A program made the translations under genes and the position numbers. DNA of 48,085 nucleotides from Thiobacillus sp. GTDB lineage: Bacteria > Pseudomonadota > Gammaproteobacteria > Burkholderiales > Thiobacillaceae. A model generated the notes under the pieces. The model searched no databases. It was not told the DNA's origin and was given only the letters and a program-made list of their open reading frames with translations. Every line of letters starts with the position of its first letter. Positions within the stretch are counted from its first letter, which is position 1. Positions 22,410 to 32,986 of the stretch are shown here, in pieces. The stretch is taken from assembly GCA_030680405.1 (NCBI GenBank), contig JAUXVT010000020.1, positions 1-48,085 on the forward strand, written 5' to 3'.

Positions 22410-23015
22410 ATGCGCGTGATTTTGGTGGCCAATCCCAAGGGTGGCAGCGGCAAGACGACGTTGTCGACCAATCTGGCCGGCTATCTGGCGTCGCTGAGCA
22501 AGCGCGTGGCGATTTTGGACCTGGACCGGCAGAAATCCGCCACCCACTGGCTGGCGATGCGCGACATGGCGCTGCCGGACATCGAGTTGCTGCGTGAAGG
22601 GCAGAAGGACGACAGCGACTGGCTGGTGATCGACTCACCCGCCGGGCTGCACGGCAAGAACCTCGAACGTGCGCTGAAACTGGCGCACAAGGTGGTGGTG
22701 CCGATCGCGCCCTCGCTGTTCGATATTCGCGCCAGCCAGGATTTTTTGGCCGCGCTGCATGCCGAAAAAGCGGTGCGCAAGGGCCATGCCTTCGTCGCCG
22801 TGGTCGGCATGCGCGTCGACGTGCGCACCCGCGCCGGGGTGACCCTGGAGCAGTTCATGGGACAGCAGGATCTGCCGGTGCTGGCGTATCTGCGCAACAC
22901 CCAGCATTACGTCAACGCCGCGTTCGAGGGCAAGAGCCTGTTCGACCTGCCGCACCATGTCGTCGAGCGCGATATCGAGCAGTGGCAGGGTTTGATCGAC
23001 TGGCTGGAACGCTGA
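22410..23015 (+). CDS. ParA-family ATPase (orphan)
   Basis: A 201-residue protein starting MRVILVANPKGGSGKTTLST with the deviant Walker A KGGSGKTT, the A' motif DLDRQKSATHW and Walker B DWLVIDSPAG. Length fits the small ParA/MinD-like ATPases that place cargo on the nucleoid or at the membrane. There is no parB or centromere-like repeat next to it, so it is unlikely to move a plasmid. The cargo is unknown. The start follows AAGGAA. Confidence 0.9.
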   Translation: MRVILVANPKGGSGKTTLSTNLAGYLASLSKRVAILDLDRQKSATHWLAMRDMALPDIELLREGQKDDSDWLVIDSPAGLHGKNLERALKLAHKVVVPIAPSLFDIRASQDFLAALHAEKAVRKGHAFVAVVGMRVDVRTRAGVTLEQFMGQQDLPVLAYLRNTQHYVNAAFEGKSLFDLPHHVVERDIEQWQGLIDWLER

Positions 23016-23022
23016 ATGACTG

Positions 23023-23092
23023 CGTCACCCCGGCGGAGGCCGGGGCCCAGTCAAAACAAGCAACTGGATGCCGGGTCAAGCCCGGCATGACG
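23023..23092. repeat. Dispersed inverted-repeat element, copy D
   Basis: CGTCACCCCGGCGGAGGCCG with its partner, a spacer, then GGATGCCGGGTCAAGCCCGG and CATGACG. The layout is the same as copies A and C. It lies between convergent genes. Confidence 0.75.
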
Positions 23093-23109
23093 AATTTATA
23101 GAAACACCC

Positions 23110-23688
23110 TCAGTGCGCGGTCGGCTTCATCAGGTTAGCCACCTGCGGCTTGACCACTCTCTTGGTCGACGAGCATGAGCCGTCTTCGGAGACGCCGAGC
23201 TGGCGCTCGGCTTCGTTCAGCAGGTTGATCACGTCCACATAGAACTTGTCGTTCGCCATCATGCGCGCGGTGCGGCCGCCTTCGTTGGCGGCGAGCACGT
23301 CGGCGCCGTTGTTGATCAGCCATTCCACCACCGGGGCGTCGCCGCCGCCGGCCGCCAGCATCAGCGGGGTGATGCCGAAGAAGATGCGCTCGTCGAGCGA
23401 GGCACCCGCCTGGTGCAGCACTTCGATAACTTCGACATAGCCGCGCTCGGTCTCGCCGTTGTAGGCGGCCTTGGCGAGCGCCGTCCAGCCCTGCGGCGCC
23501 TTGGCGTTGACGTCGGCACCGGCTGCAATCAGCACCTGCACCGCCGCAACATGGCCGCCGCGGGCGGCATACATCAGCGCGGTTTCGCCGGCTTCATCGG
23601 TGGCGCCGTGGGCCGCACCGGCCTCAAGCAGATTCTTGATTTGAGCGGCATCGTCCGACTGGGCGGCAGCGAATAATTCCTGGGACAT
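23110..23688 (-). CDS. Ankyrin-repeat protein
   Basis: A 192-residue protein made largely of about four ankyrin repeats, seen as AGETALMYAARGGHVAAVQV, GWTALAKAAYNGE, GITPLMLAAGGGDAPVVEWL and GGRTARMMA. No signal peptide is seen, so it is likely cytoplasmic and binds another protein. The C-terminal 40 residues outside the repeats carry SCSSTKR. The start MSQELFAAAQ at 23688 is favoured by CAGGAG just before it. It is divergent from the thioredoxin-fold gene; the partner is unknown. Confidence 0.88.
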   Translation of the reverse strand: MSQELFAAAQSDDAAQIKNLLEAGAAHGATDEAGETALMYAARGGHVAAVQVLIAAGADVNAKAPQGWTALAKAAYNGETERGYVEVIEVLHQAGASLDERIFFGITPLMLAAGGGDAPVVEWLINNGADVLAANEGGRTARMMANDKFYVDVINLLNEAERQLGVSEDGSCSSTKRVVKPQVANLMKPTAH

Positions 23689-23774
23689 GTTGCGCTCCTG
23701 CATTTGTATGAGAGTGCGGCAAGCGTACAATTGTTGACTGATTTAATCAACTATTAGCCGCCGCGCTACACATC

Positions 23775-25796
<2,022 letters not shown>

Positions 25797-25799
<3 letters not shown>

Positions 25800-25857
25800 G
25801 GTGCGCCCTGCGCACGCGGTGTTTCGAACAAGAGTGCGCAGAGCGCACCCTACAAGG
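25797..25857. repeat. GTAGGGTGCGC inverted repeat
   Basis: GTAGGGTGCGCCCTGCGCAC and, inverted 20 bases on, GTGCGCAGAGCGCACCCTAC. A related single arm is at 32733. The stop codon of the upstream gene lies in its first bases. Confidence 0.75.
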
Positions 25858-25981
25858 GTTGGCTCTCGCGCCCCAATGCTGGCTGCCGTATCACGGCAGG
25901 CGGCTTATCAGCATTTGCTATTTGGAACCCGCGGCGGCGCCTGCTATCAAACAAGGAGTCTGTTTGTTATCAGGAACAATC

Positions 25982-26779
25982 ATGAGCACACATACTGAAC
26001 CTGCAGTCTTCCATCCGCAGGCCGCACGCATGGATCTGCCGGGCATCCGCAACGTGACGATCGATCGACCCCTGCACTGGCTGCGCGCCGGCGCACAGGA
26101 CATGGTCAAGGCGTGGCCGCTGAGCCTGTTCTATGGCGTCGTGTTTGCGCTGCTGGGCTATGGCCTGGTGCATGGCGCGTGGGCAAAGCCGCATCTGGCG
26201 ATGGCGCTCACCTCCGGTTTCCTGTTCGCCGCACCGCTGTTGGCCACCGTGTTTTATTGCGTGAGCCACCGGCTGGAGCATCACCACAAGCTGCCCTCTC
26301 TTTTTGTCCCCTTGTTGTCGTGGCGCGCCAACCCCGCCTCGCTGGGGCTGTTCGCCCTGATGCTGGTGTTCGTGCTTTCCGTGTGGGAGCGCATTTCGGC
26401 GATTCTGGTCGGGCTGTTTCTCGGCGGTTCGGGCATCGCCAGCCTCTCCGATCTGCTGAGTCTGGGCGCGGTGCAGCAGCACACCGACTTTGTTCTGGCC
26501 TACCTGGCGTTTGGCGGCGTGCTGGCGCTGATGATGTTCAGCCTCTCGGTGGTGTCGCTGCCCATGCTGCTGCACCGCAAGGTCGATTTCGCCACCGCAT
26601 TGGTGACCAGCTTCATGGCGACGAGGCTCAATTTTCCGGTGATGCTGCTGTGGGGCGCGCTGATTGCCGCTTTGATTGCGGTCGGCATGGCGACCGACTT
26701 CATCGCCATGGCCGTAATCTTCCCTTGGCTGGGACACGCCAGCTGGCATGCCTACCGTGAACTGATCGAGCGGGAATAA
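25982..26779 (+). CDS. DUF2189 membrane protein
   Basis: A 265-residue inner-membrane protein with about six hydrophobic helices. A hydrophilic N-terminus leads to RPLHWLRAGAQDMVKAWPLS, the entry into the membrane typical of DUF2189, and the middle holds YCVSHRLEHHH. The function of the family is not known; members often lie near cytochrome and respiratory genes, and a cytochrome c follows here. The start at 25982 follows AGGAACA. An in-frame longer reading overlaps the upstream gene and a repeat and is unlikely. Confidence 0.85.
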   Translation: MSTHTEPAVFHPQAARMDLPGIRNVTIDRPLHWLRAGAQDMVKAWPLSLFYGVVFALLGYGLVHGAWAKPHLAMALTSGFLFAAPLLATVFYCVSHRLEHHHKLPSLFVPLLSWRANPASLGLFALMLVFVLSVWERISAILVGLFLGGSGIASLSDLLSLGAVQQHTDFVLAYLAFGGVLALMMFSLSVVSLPMLLHRKVDFATALVTSFMATRLNFPVMLLWGALIAALIAVGMATDFIAMAVIFPWLGHASWHAYRELIERE

Positions 26780-26904
26780 CAATGTGTCACGGGGCTTGGT
26801 AGCAAAAAACCAAGCCCCCATCTTGCGTGGAAGGTGATTTGCCTTAATATTGCAAGCGCGATGATGTCGCGAGTGCGCCCAACCCGACCCCCACGGAGAC
26901 TGTA

Positions 26905-27225
26905 ATGATGAACAAGTTGATGATGACTGCAGCATCCGCTGCGCTGTTGCTGCTGTCCGGCGCGGCTTCTGCCGACGATGCCCTGGCTCTGGCTCAGAAG
27001 AACGCCTGCATGTCCTGCCACGGCGTGGACAAAAAGATCGTTGGACCCGCTTACAAGGAAGTGGCCAAGAAATACGCCGGGGATAAAACCGCGAAAGCCC
27101 GGCTGGTAGCCAAGGTGAAAGCCGGCGGCAAAGGCGTGTGGGGCCAGATTCCGATGCCGCCGAATCCGGGCGTCAAGCAGGAAGATGCGGAGAAGATCGT
27201 TGAATGGGTGCTGAGCCTGAAATAA
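26905..27225 (+). CDS. Small class I cytochrome c (c551/c8-like)
   Basis: A 106-residue exported electron carrier. A signal peptide runs to ASA at 21-23. The haem site is CMSCH (35-39) and the probable sixth ligand is M84 in QIPMPPNP. The KKIVGPAYKEVAKKY segment is typical of cytochromes c8/c551. After export, haem would be joined by the Ccm machinery; it would shuttle electrons in the periplasm, for example to a terminal oxidase or nitrite reductase. It is a single-gene unit with its own terminator at 27242. Confidence 0.95.
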   Translation: MMNKLMMTAASAALLLLSGAASADDALALAQKNACMSCHGVDKKIVGPAYKEVAKKYAGDKTAKARLVAKVKAGGKGVWGQIPMPPNPGVKQEDAEKIVEWVLSLK

Positions 27226-27241
27226 ATTCGCCACTGCGCCA

Positions 27242-27277
27242 AACACAAGGCCGACGTTTACGTCGGCCTTGTGTTTT
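27242..27277 (+). terminator. Rho-independent terminator of the cytochrome gene
   Basis: A perfect 15-base-pair stem (AACACAAGGCCGACG and its complement) with a TTTA loop, ending in a short T run. Confidence 0.9.
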
Positions 27278-27356
27278 CCGGCTTCCAGGAAAGCCGGCCA
27301 CGGCAGGCTTTGTGGTATAAATCCCGCGTTTCAGTTTGATTGCGGGGAAGACCGAG

Positions 27357-28511
27357 ATGACGGGTCACACTCTACGTTGGGTGGCAGTAGCAGTAGCGGC
27401 GCTGGTTGCGGGATGCGGCGACAAACCGCAGCAGAATGGCGACAATCAGGTGGTGTTGATCGGCCAGGTTTCTCCGCTCACCGGCCCGCAGGCGCATCTG
27501 GGCAAGGACAACGAAAACGGTGCACGTCTGGCGCTGGATGAGATCAACGCTGCCGGGCTCACGCTGGGCGGCAAGAAAATCGTGCTCGAATTGAAGAGCG
27601 AAGACGACGCGGCCGACCCCAAAACCGCCACCACGGTGGCAACCAAGCTGGTGGACGAAGGGGTGGCGGGCGTCATCGGCCATCTCAATTCGGGTTCCAC
27701 GATCCCGGCCTCCAAGATCTATTCCGACAACGGCATTCCGCAGATTTCACCCTCGGCCACCGCGGTGGCCTACACCGCATCCGGCTTCAAGACGGCGTAT
27801 CGCGTGATGACCAACGACGCGCAGCAGGGCACCGTGCTCGGCAATTACGCGGTGACCCAGTTGGGCGCGAAGAAAATCGCCATCATCGACGACCGCACTG
27901 CCTACGGGCAAGGGCTGGCCGACGAAGTGGAGAAGGCGGCCAAGGCCGCGGGCGGCGAAGTGGTGGCGCGCGAATACACGTCGGACCGCTCGACCGACTT
28001 CATGGCGATTCTCACTTCCATCAAGGGCAAGGCACCCGACCTGGTGTTCTTCGGCGGCATGGATCCGCAGGCCGCGCCCATGATCAGGCAGATGAAACAG
28101 CTCGGGCTGCAGGCGAAGTTCCTCGGCGGTGACGGCGCGCAGACGCCCAAGTTCATCGAACTGGCCGGCGCCGACGCCGAAGGCGCGCTGGCATCCAACC
28201 CCGGTTTGCCGCTCGACGCGATGCCGGGCGGCAGCGTGTTCAAGACCAAGTTCGAGGCCAAATACGGCAAGATCCAGAACTATTCCCCCTACGCCTACGA
28301 CGCCATGCATGTGCTGATCGACGCCATGAAACGCGCCGATTCCAGCGACCCTGCCAAGTATCTGGCCGAACTGCCCAAGACCGATTACCCGGGGGTGACC
28401 GGGCGCATCCGTTTCGACGCCAAGGGCGACATCACCGGCGGCGCGGTCACGCTGTATCAGGTGAAGGACGGCAAATGGCAGACGCTCGAAACCGTGCAAA
28501 ACGCCAGATAA
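27357..28511 (+). CDS. livK: Branched-chain amino acid ABC transporter substrate-binding lipoprotein
   Basis: A 384-residue periplasmic binding protein. It starts MTGHTLRWVAVAVAALVAGC with lipobox Cys at 20, so it is likely a lipid-anchored form. The two-lobe fold is shown by GQVSPLTGPQAHLGKDNENG, a GVIGHLNSGSTIPAS ligand region and GKAPDLVFFGGMDPQA. It would capture leucine, isoleucine or valine, though related proteins bind other amino acids or amides. The start at 27357 follows GGGGAAG; a start 21 bases earlier would spoil the signal. It is the first gene of livKHMGF. Confidence 0.93.
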   Translation: MTGHTLRWVAVAVAALVAGCGDKPQQNGDNQVVLIGQVSPLTGPQAHLGKDNENGARLALDEINAAGLTLGGKKIVLELKSEDDAADPKTATTVATKLVDEGVAGVIGHLNSGSTIPASKIYSDNGIPQISPSATAVAYTASGFKTAYRVMTNDAQQGTVLGNYAVTQLGAKKIAIIDDRTAYGQGLADEVEKAAKAAGGEVVAREYTSDRSTDFMAILTSIKGKAPDLVFFGGMDPQAAPMIRQMKQLGLQAKFLGGDGAQTPKFIELAGADAEGALASNPGLPLDAMPGGSVFKTKFEAKYGKIQNYSPYAYDAMHVLIDAMKRADSSDPAKYLAELPKTDYPGVTGRIRFDAKGDITGGAVTLYQVKDGKWQTLETVQNAR

Positions 28512-28537
28512 GCTGAGCCGGGAGCACCCGGACAAAG

Positions 28538-29467
28538 ATGGACATCTTCCTGCAACAACTCATCAACGGCCTGGTGCTGGGCAGCGTCTACGCGCTGGTG
28601 GCGCTGGGCTACACCATGGTGTACGGCATCCTTGAACTCATCAATTTCGCCCATGGCGAAATCACCATGATGGGGGCGATGGTGGCGCTGGCGGTGATTG
28701 GTGCGCTGGCGCTGGCGGCGCCCGGCCTACCGGGCGTGCTGGTGCTGGGAGCGGGCTTGGTGGTGGCGATTCCGGTGTGCATGGCGCTGGGCCTGCTGAT
28801 CGAGCGCGTCGCCTACCGGCCCCTGCGTCACGCGCCGCGCCTGGCGCCGCTCATCACCGCCATTGGCGTGTCGATCATCCTGCAGAACATCGCCATGCTG
28901 ATCTGGGGCAAGCAGTACATTCCCTTTCCCGACGTGTTGCCGCAGGGGCGGCATGAAGTGCTCGGCGCGGCGATCACCGATGTGCAGATCGCCATCCTGC
29001 TGCTGACCATGAGCATCATGCTGATGCTGATCCTGGTGGTGCAGAAAACCCGGCTCGGCCGCGCCATGCGCGCCACCGCGCAATCGCGGCAGGTGGCGAG
29101 CCTGATGGGGGTGGATGTGAACCGGGTGATCGCGTCCACCTTCGTGATCGGCTCGGCGCTGGCGGCGGTGGCCGGGGTCATGGTCAGCGCGTATTACGGC
29201 CTGGCGCACTATTACATGGGCTTCCTGCTCGGCCTCAAGGCGTTCTCGGCGGCGGTGCTGGGCGGTATCGGCAACCTGGGCGGGGCGATGCTGGGCGGCC
29301 TGCTGCTGGGGCTGATCGAGTCGTTCGGCGCGGGTTATATCGGCGACCTGACCGGCGGTTTCCTCGGCAGCCATTACCAGGACGTGTTCGCGTTTTTCGT
29401 GCTGATCGCGGTGCTGGTGTTCCGCCCGTCGGGCCTCCTGGGAGCGCGCGTTGTCGAGCGTGCTTAG
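28538..29467 (+). CDS. livH: Branched-chain amino acid ABC permease
   Basis: A 309-residue permease with about eight membrane helices. The N-terminus LINGLVLGSVYALVALGYTM and VYGILELINFAHGEI are signature LivH sequences. It pairs with LivM to form the channel. It begins 26 bases after livK, and its end overlaps livM by 17 bases. Confidence 0.95.
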   Translation: MDIFLQQLINGLVLGSVYALVALGYTMVYGILELINFAHGEITMMGAMVALAVIGALALAAPGLPGVLVLGAGLVVAIPVCMALGLLIERVAYRPLRHAPRLAPLITAIGVSIILQNIAMLIWGKQYIPFPDVLPQGRHEVLGAAITDVQIAILLLTMSIMLMLILVVQKTRLGRAMRATAQSRQVASLMGVDVNRVIASTFVIGSALAAVAGVMVSAYYGLAHYYMGFLLGLKAFSAAVLGGIGNLGGAMLGGLLLGLIESFGAGYIGDLTGGFLGSHYQDVFAFFVLIAVLVFRPSGLLGARVVERA

Positions 29468-30524
29468 CTTGAATAAAACACAGCCGCACTGGCTCGTCTT
29501 CGGATTGCTGGCGCTCGGTCTGGCGCTGCTGCCGTTTCTGGTCGACGCCGGGCTGGGGCGCTCGTGGGTGCGGCTGCTCGACCTGGCGCTGCTGTACGTG
29601 ATGCTGGCGCTGGGGCTGAACATCGTCGTCGGCTACGCCGGCCTGCTCGATCTGGGTTACGTCGCGTTTTATGCCCTCGGGGCGTATGTCTACGCCTGGC
29701 TTGCCAGCCCGCATTTCGGCCTGCACCTGCCGTTCTGGGCGATCCTGCCGCTGGGCGCGGGACTCGCCGGGCTGTTCGGCGTGTTGCTGGGGACGCCCAC
29801 CCTGCGGCTGCGCGGCGATTACCTCGCCATCGTCACGCTCGGCTTCGGCGAAATCGTCCGCATTTTCATGAACAACCTGAATACGCCGGTCAACCTCACC
29901 AACGGCCCGCAGGGCATCAACCTGATCGACCCGGTGCGCCTGGGTGGCGTCAGCCTGAGCCAGCCGCACACGCTCTTCGGCTTCACCTTCAGCGGCGTCC
30001 ATCTCACCTATTACCTGTTTCTGCTGTTGACGCTGGCGGTGATTTTCATTTCGATGCGGCTGGAAAATTCGCGCATCGGGCGTGCCTGGGTCGCCATCCG
30101 CGAGGACGAAATCGCTGCCGCCGCGACCGGCATCAACACGCGCAATCTCAAGCTGCTGGCGTTCGCCATGGGCGCCACCTTCGGCGGGCTGGCTGGCGGC
30201 CTGTTCGCCAGCTTTCAGGGCTTCATCAGCCCCGAATCGTTCAATCTCATGGAATCGATCATGATCCTGTGCATGATCGTGCTCGGCGGCATGGGGCATA
30301 TCCCCGGGGTGATTTTCGGCGCGCTGCTGCTGACCCTGCTGCCCGAGGCGCTGCGCTACACCGGCGACTGGCAGCGCAACCTGTTCGGCCAGATCTACGT
30401 CGACCCGGCTGATTTGCGCATGCTGCTGTTCGGCCTGGCGCTGGTTGCGGTGATGCTGTATCGCCCCGCCGGGCTGATCCCCTCGGCGCGCCGCCGCCAG
30501 GAATTCGCCGACGCCAAGGGATGA
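29451..30524 (+). CDS. livM: Branched-chain amino acid ABC permease
   Basis: A 357-residue permease with a LivM core: LALLYVMLALGLNIVVGYAG, LRLRGDYLAIVTLGFGEIVR and the coupling region AWVAIREDEIAAAATGINTR. About nine membrane helices. The start is a TTG (29451) placed six bases after GGGAG. A GTG nine bases later is possible. The 3' end overlaps livG by four bases (ATGA). Confidence 0.93.
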   Translation: MSSVLSLNKTQPHWLVFGLLALGLALLPFLVDAGLGRSWVRLLDLALLYVMLALGLNIVVGYAGLLDLGYVAFYALGAYVYAWLASPHFGLHLPFWAILPLGAGLAGLFGVLLGTPTLRLRGDYLAIVTLGFGEIVRIFMNNLNTPVNLTNGPQGINLIDPVRLGGVSLSQPHTLFGFTFSGVHLTYYLFLLLTLAVIFISMRLENSRIGRAWVAIREDEIAAAATGINTRNLKLLAFAMGATFGGLAGGLFASFQGFISPESFNLMESIMILCMIVLGGMGHIPGVIFGALLLTLLPEALRYTGDWQRNLFGQIYVDPADLRMLLFGLALVAVMLYRPAGLIPSARRRQEFADAKG

Positions 30525-30595
30525 GCGCACCAAAGGTAGGCAATCTCCTATCGAGCAAGCTCGATGCAGAGTTGACACCGCTGCTGACCGTTTCC
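30521..30595 (+). repeat. Repeated N-terminal coding tag, livG copy
   Basis: About 70 bases at the start of livG that are nearly the same as 31336-31410 at the start of livF. Within it TATCGAGCAAGCTCGATG is a near-perfect palindrome. Confidence 0.85.
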
Positions 30596-31339
30596 GCCGT
30601 GAGCAAGGCGTTTGGCGGCTTGCAGGCGCTGTCCGACATTTCGCTGCAGGTTCACGCGGGCGAAATTTTCGGCCTCATCGGCCCCAACGGCGCGGGCAAA
30701 ACGACGCTGTTCAATGCGCTCACCGGCCTCTACTCGATCGACCGCGGCGAGATTCGCCTCAACGACGCCCGCCTCGACGGGCGGCCGCCGCATCAGGTAT
30801 TGCAGGCGGGGCTGGCGCGCACCTTTCAGAACATCCGCCTGTTTGCCGAGATGACCGCGCTCGAAAACGTGCTGGTCGGGCGCCACGCGCGCACCACCAG
30901 CGGTGTCGTTGGCGCGGTGCTGCGCCTGCCCGGCACGCGCCGCGAAGAGGCCGACTCGCACGAGCGCGCCCATGCCTTGCTGCGCCGCGTGGGCATCGCA
31001 CAGCACGCCGACCGCCTCGCCAAAAACCTGCCCTACGGCGACCAGAGGCGGCTCGAAATTGCCCGCGCGCTGGCGACCGAACCCAGCCTGCTGGCGCTCG
31101 ACGAACCTGCCGCCGGGATGAACAAGGTCGAACGCGCGGCGCTGCGCGAACTGCTGCTGCAGCTGCAGGCCGACGGGCTGACGCTGCTCTTGATCGAACA
31201 CGACGTGAAACTGGTGATGGGGCTGTGCACCCGGCTGGCGGTGCTCGACTACGGCGTGAAGATCGCCGAGGGCACCCCCGACGTGGTCAGTCGCGACCCC
31301 AAGGTCATCGCGGCCTACCTGGGGGACGAGGCAATATGA
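30521..31339 (+). CDS. livG: Branched-chain amino acid ABC ATPase LivG
   Basis: A 272-residue ATPase with Walker A GPNGAGKTT, a Q-loop in ARTFQNIRLFAEMTALENVL, an altered signature NLPYGDQRRLEIARAL, Walker B LLALDEPAAGMN and the switch His in LLIEHDVKLVM. LivG-type insertion features are present. It powers uptake with LivF. The first 25 residues, MSAPKVGNLLSSKLDAELTP onward, are an extension outside the ABC fold and are almost repeated in livF. Confidence 0.95.
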   Translation: MSAPKVGNLLSSKLDAELTPLLTVSAVSKAFGGLQALSDISLQVHAGEIFGLIGPNGAGKTTLFNALTGLYSIDRGEIRLNDARLDGRPPHQVLQAGLARTFQNIRLFAEMTALENVLVGRHARTTSGVVGAVLRLPGTRREEADSHERAHALLRRVGIAQHADRLAKNLPYGDQRRLEIARALATEPSLLALDEPAAGMNKVERAALRELLLQLQADGLTLLLIEHDVKLVMGLCTRLAVLDYGVKIAEGTPDVVSRDPKVIAAYLGDEAI

Positions 31340-31410
31340 GCGTACCCAAGCTAGGCAATCTGCCATCGAGCAAGCTCGATGCAGAATTGACACCGCTGCT
31401 GGCGGTCAGC
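31336..31410 (+). repeat. Repeated N-terminal coding tag, livF copy
   Basis: The second copy of the element at 30521-30595. Here the inner palindrome CATCGAGCAAGCTCGATG is perfect. Confidence 0.85.
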
Positions 31411-32100
31411 CAGTTGTCGGTGGCGTACGGCGGGATCCAGGCGGTGCGCGATCTCAGCCTGGAGGTTGCGCCGGGCGAAATGGTCTGCCTCATCGGCGCC
31501 AACGGCGCCGGCAAGACCACCACCCTCAAGGCCGTGTGCGGACTGATTGCGCCGCAGGCGGGCAGCGTGCATTTCGACGGACAGGCGCTCACCCGTCTGC
31601 CCGCGCACGAAGTGGCGCGGCGCGGACTCGCCCTGGTGCCGGAGGGGCGCGGCGTGTTCCCGCGCATGTCGGTTGCCGAAAACCTGATGATGGGTGCCTA
31701 CACCCGGCGCGATCGTGCGGCGATCGCCCGCGACCTCGACCAGGTGTACACGCTGCTGCCGCGTTTGACCGAGCGTCGCACGCAGCCTGCCGGGCTGTTG
31801 TCCGGCGGCGAACAGCAGATGCTGGTGTTGGGGCGCGCGATGATGGCGCGCCCGCGCCTGCTGTTGCTGGACGAACCGAGCATGGGGCTGGCACCCCTGA
31901 TGGTACGGGCGGTGTTCGACATCATCCGCCAGATCGCGGCAGGTGGCGTGGCAGTGCTGTTGATCGAGCAGAATGCCCATCTGGCGCTGAAAACCTGCGC
32001 GCGCGGTTATGTGCTGGAAAACGGGGTCATCACGCTGAGTGGAAACGCTGCCGAACTCGCAGCCAATCCCGCCGTACGTCACGCCTACCTGGGCGAATAA
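31336..32100 (+). CDS. livF: Branched-chain amino acid ABC ATPase LivF
   Basis: A 254-residue ATPase with Walker A GANGAGKTTT, the LivF-typical LVPEGRGVFPRMSVAENLMM, signature LLSGGEQQMLVLGRAM, Walker B LLLLDEPSMGLAP and the switch His in EQNAHLALK. It starts MSVPKLGNLPSSKLDAELTP, the tag also found in livG. The ATG overlaps the livG stop by four bases. It is the last gene of the operon. Its 3' end overlaps the convergent ligase gene by 16 bases. Confidence 0.95.
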   Translation: MSVPKLGNLPSSKLDAELTPLLAVSQLSVAYGGIQAVRDLSLEVAPGEMVCLIGANGAGKTTTLKAVCGLIAPQAGSVHFDGQALTRLPAHEVARRGLALVPEGRGVFPRMSVAENLMMGAYTRRDRAAIARDLDQVYTLLPRLTERRTQPAGLLSGGEQQMLVLGRAMMARPRLLLLDEPSMGLAPLMVRAVFDIIRQIAAGGVAVLLIEQNAHLALKTCARGYVLENGVITLSGNAAELAANPAVRHAYLGE

Positions 32101-32693
32101 ACGCCAGGGTGGTTTGCGTTGAAGCGGCACAGCTGGCGCTCGGTCAGCACCGCATCGAGCGGCATGTCCCAAGGGTCGTGCGGCAGGGTTTCCACCCGCT
32201 GGCATTCGTAGGCAATCCCCACCAGGCGCGGCTTTCTCCAGGACCGCCGATGCTGCATGTACGCCAGCGTCGCGTCGTAGTAACCGCCGCCCATCCCCAG
32301 CCGATAACCTTGGTGGTCGAACCCCACCAGCGGCATCAGCAGCAGATCGAGCTGGCGCGCGCGCAAAGGCCGCGCATCCAGCGGTTCGGGGATGCCGTAG
32401 CGGTTAGCCTTCATGCGCGTGTTGCGGCCCACCCGCCCGAATCGCATCACCCGCCCCCGGCGCGGCAGCACCGGCAGGTAACACTCACGCTGCATGCACA
32501 GGGCTTGGTTGAGCAGGGGGTGCGCGTCGAATTCGCCGCCTTGTGGCAGATAAAAGCCGATGCGTTGTGCACGCAGCAGAAGTCCGTGGCGCAGCGCCAG
32601 CCGCAGGGAGGCGCGCGCGGCCTGACGGCGGACGGCTGGTTTAAGCGCGTTGCGCGCGGCTTTGAGTTGGCGTCTGAGGGCGGGTTTGTTCAT
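32085..32693 (-). CDS. ygfA: 5-formyltetrahydrofolate cyclo-ligase
   Basis: A 202-residue enzyme that turns 5-formyl-THF into 5,10-methenyl-THF with ATP. The N-terminus MNKPALRRQLKAARNAL, the substrate region FYLPQGGEFDAHPLL and the ATP motif LGMGGGYYDATLAYM are typical. It lies downstream of 6S RNA and zapA, the order zapA-ssrS-ygfA seen in E. coli, and may be co-transcribed with 6S RNA. The opposite livF gene overlaps its end. Confidence 0.93.
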   Translation of the reverse strand: MNKPALRRQLKAARNALKPAVRRQAARASLRLALRHGLLLRAQRIGFYLPQGGEFDAHPLLNQALCMQRECYLPVLPRRGRVMRFGRVGRNTRMKANRYGIPEPLDARPLRARQLDLLLMPLVGFDHQGYRLGMGGGYYDATLAYMQHRRSWRKPRLVGIAYECQRVETLPHDPWDMPLDAVLTERQLCRFNANHPGVYSPR

Positions 32694-32732
32694 TAAAGGG
32701 GTGAAGTGATCGGCTCGCAGCCGAAAAACACA

Positions 32733-32760
32733 GTAGGGTGCGCCGTGCGCACCATGAGCC
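32733..32760. repeat. GTAGGGTGCGC repeat, single arm
   Basis: GTAGGGTGCGCCGTGCGCAC followed by CATGAGCC, related to the arms at 25797. It contains the short palindrome GTGCGCAC-type core. Confidence 0.6.
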
Positions 32761-32792
32761 GTGAATCGGTGCTACGGAATCTTCATTGAGGG

Positions 32793-32982
32793 TGTGCTCC
32801 CCGCCTGTGCCGTGACTGGCCGCAGACTCTTGAACCTGGGTCCAAGACGGCCGCGTTCAAAGACGCTTTGGGCACATGAAACGTGTCACGCGCACGCCAG
32901 CATCGGAATAGATCGCAGCCTTGCACGTATGCATTGGTTCAGAGAAATAGCAACCAGCCTCGAACACCGCAGGGAGCAGCAC
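32793..32982 (-). ncRNA. ssrS: 6S RNA
   Basis: About 190 bases between zapA and the formyl-THF ligase, the fixed site of 6S RNA in many proteobacteria. On the minus strand the ends pair through TGCTCCCTGCGG and the 3' GGCGGGGAGCA, forming the closing stem. Further 3' there is the TTGAAC...GTTCAAG hairpin followed by CTGCGGC, also seen in E. coli 6S. 6S RNA binds the sigma-70 RNA polymerase in stationary phase. The exact ends are estimates. Confidence 0.85.
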
Positions 32983-32986
32983 TAGT

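Noticed and set aside
29235..30578. 447-codon open frame on the minus strand opposite livH/livM
   Set aside because: Gln/Arg/Asp-rich mirror of membrane-protein codons; no signal or motif.
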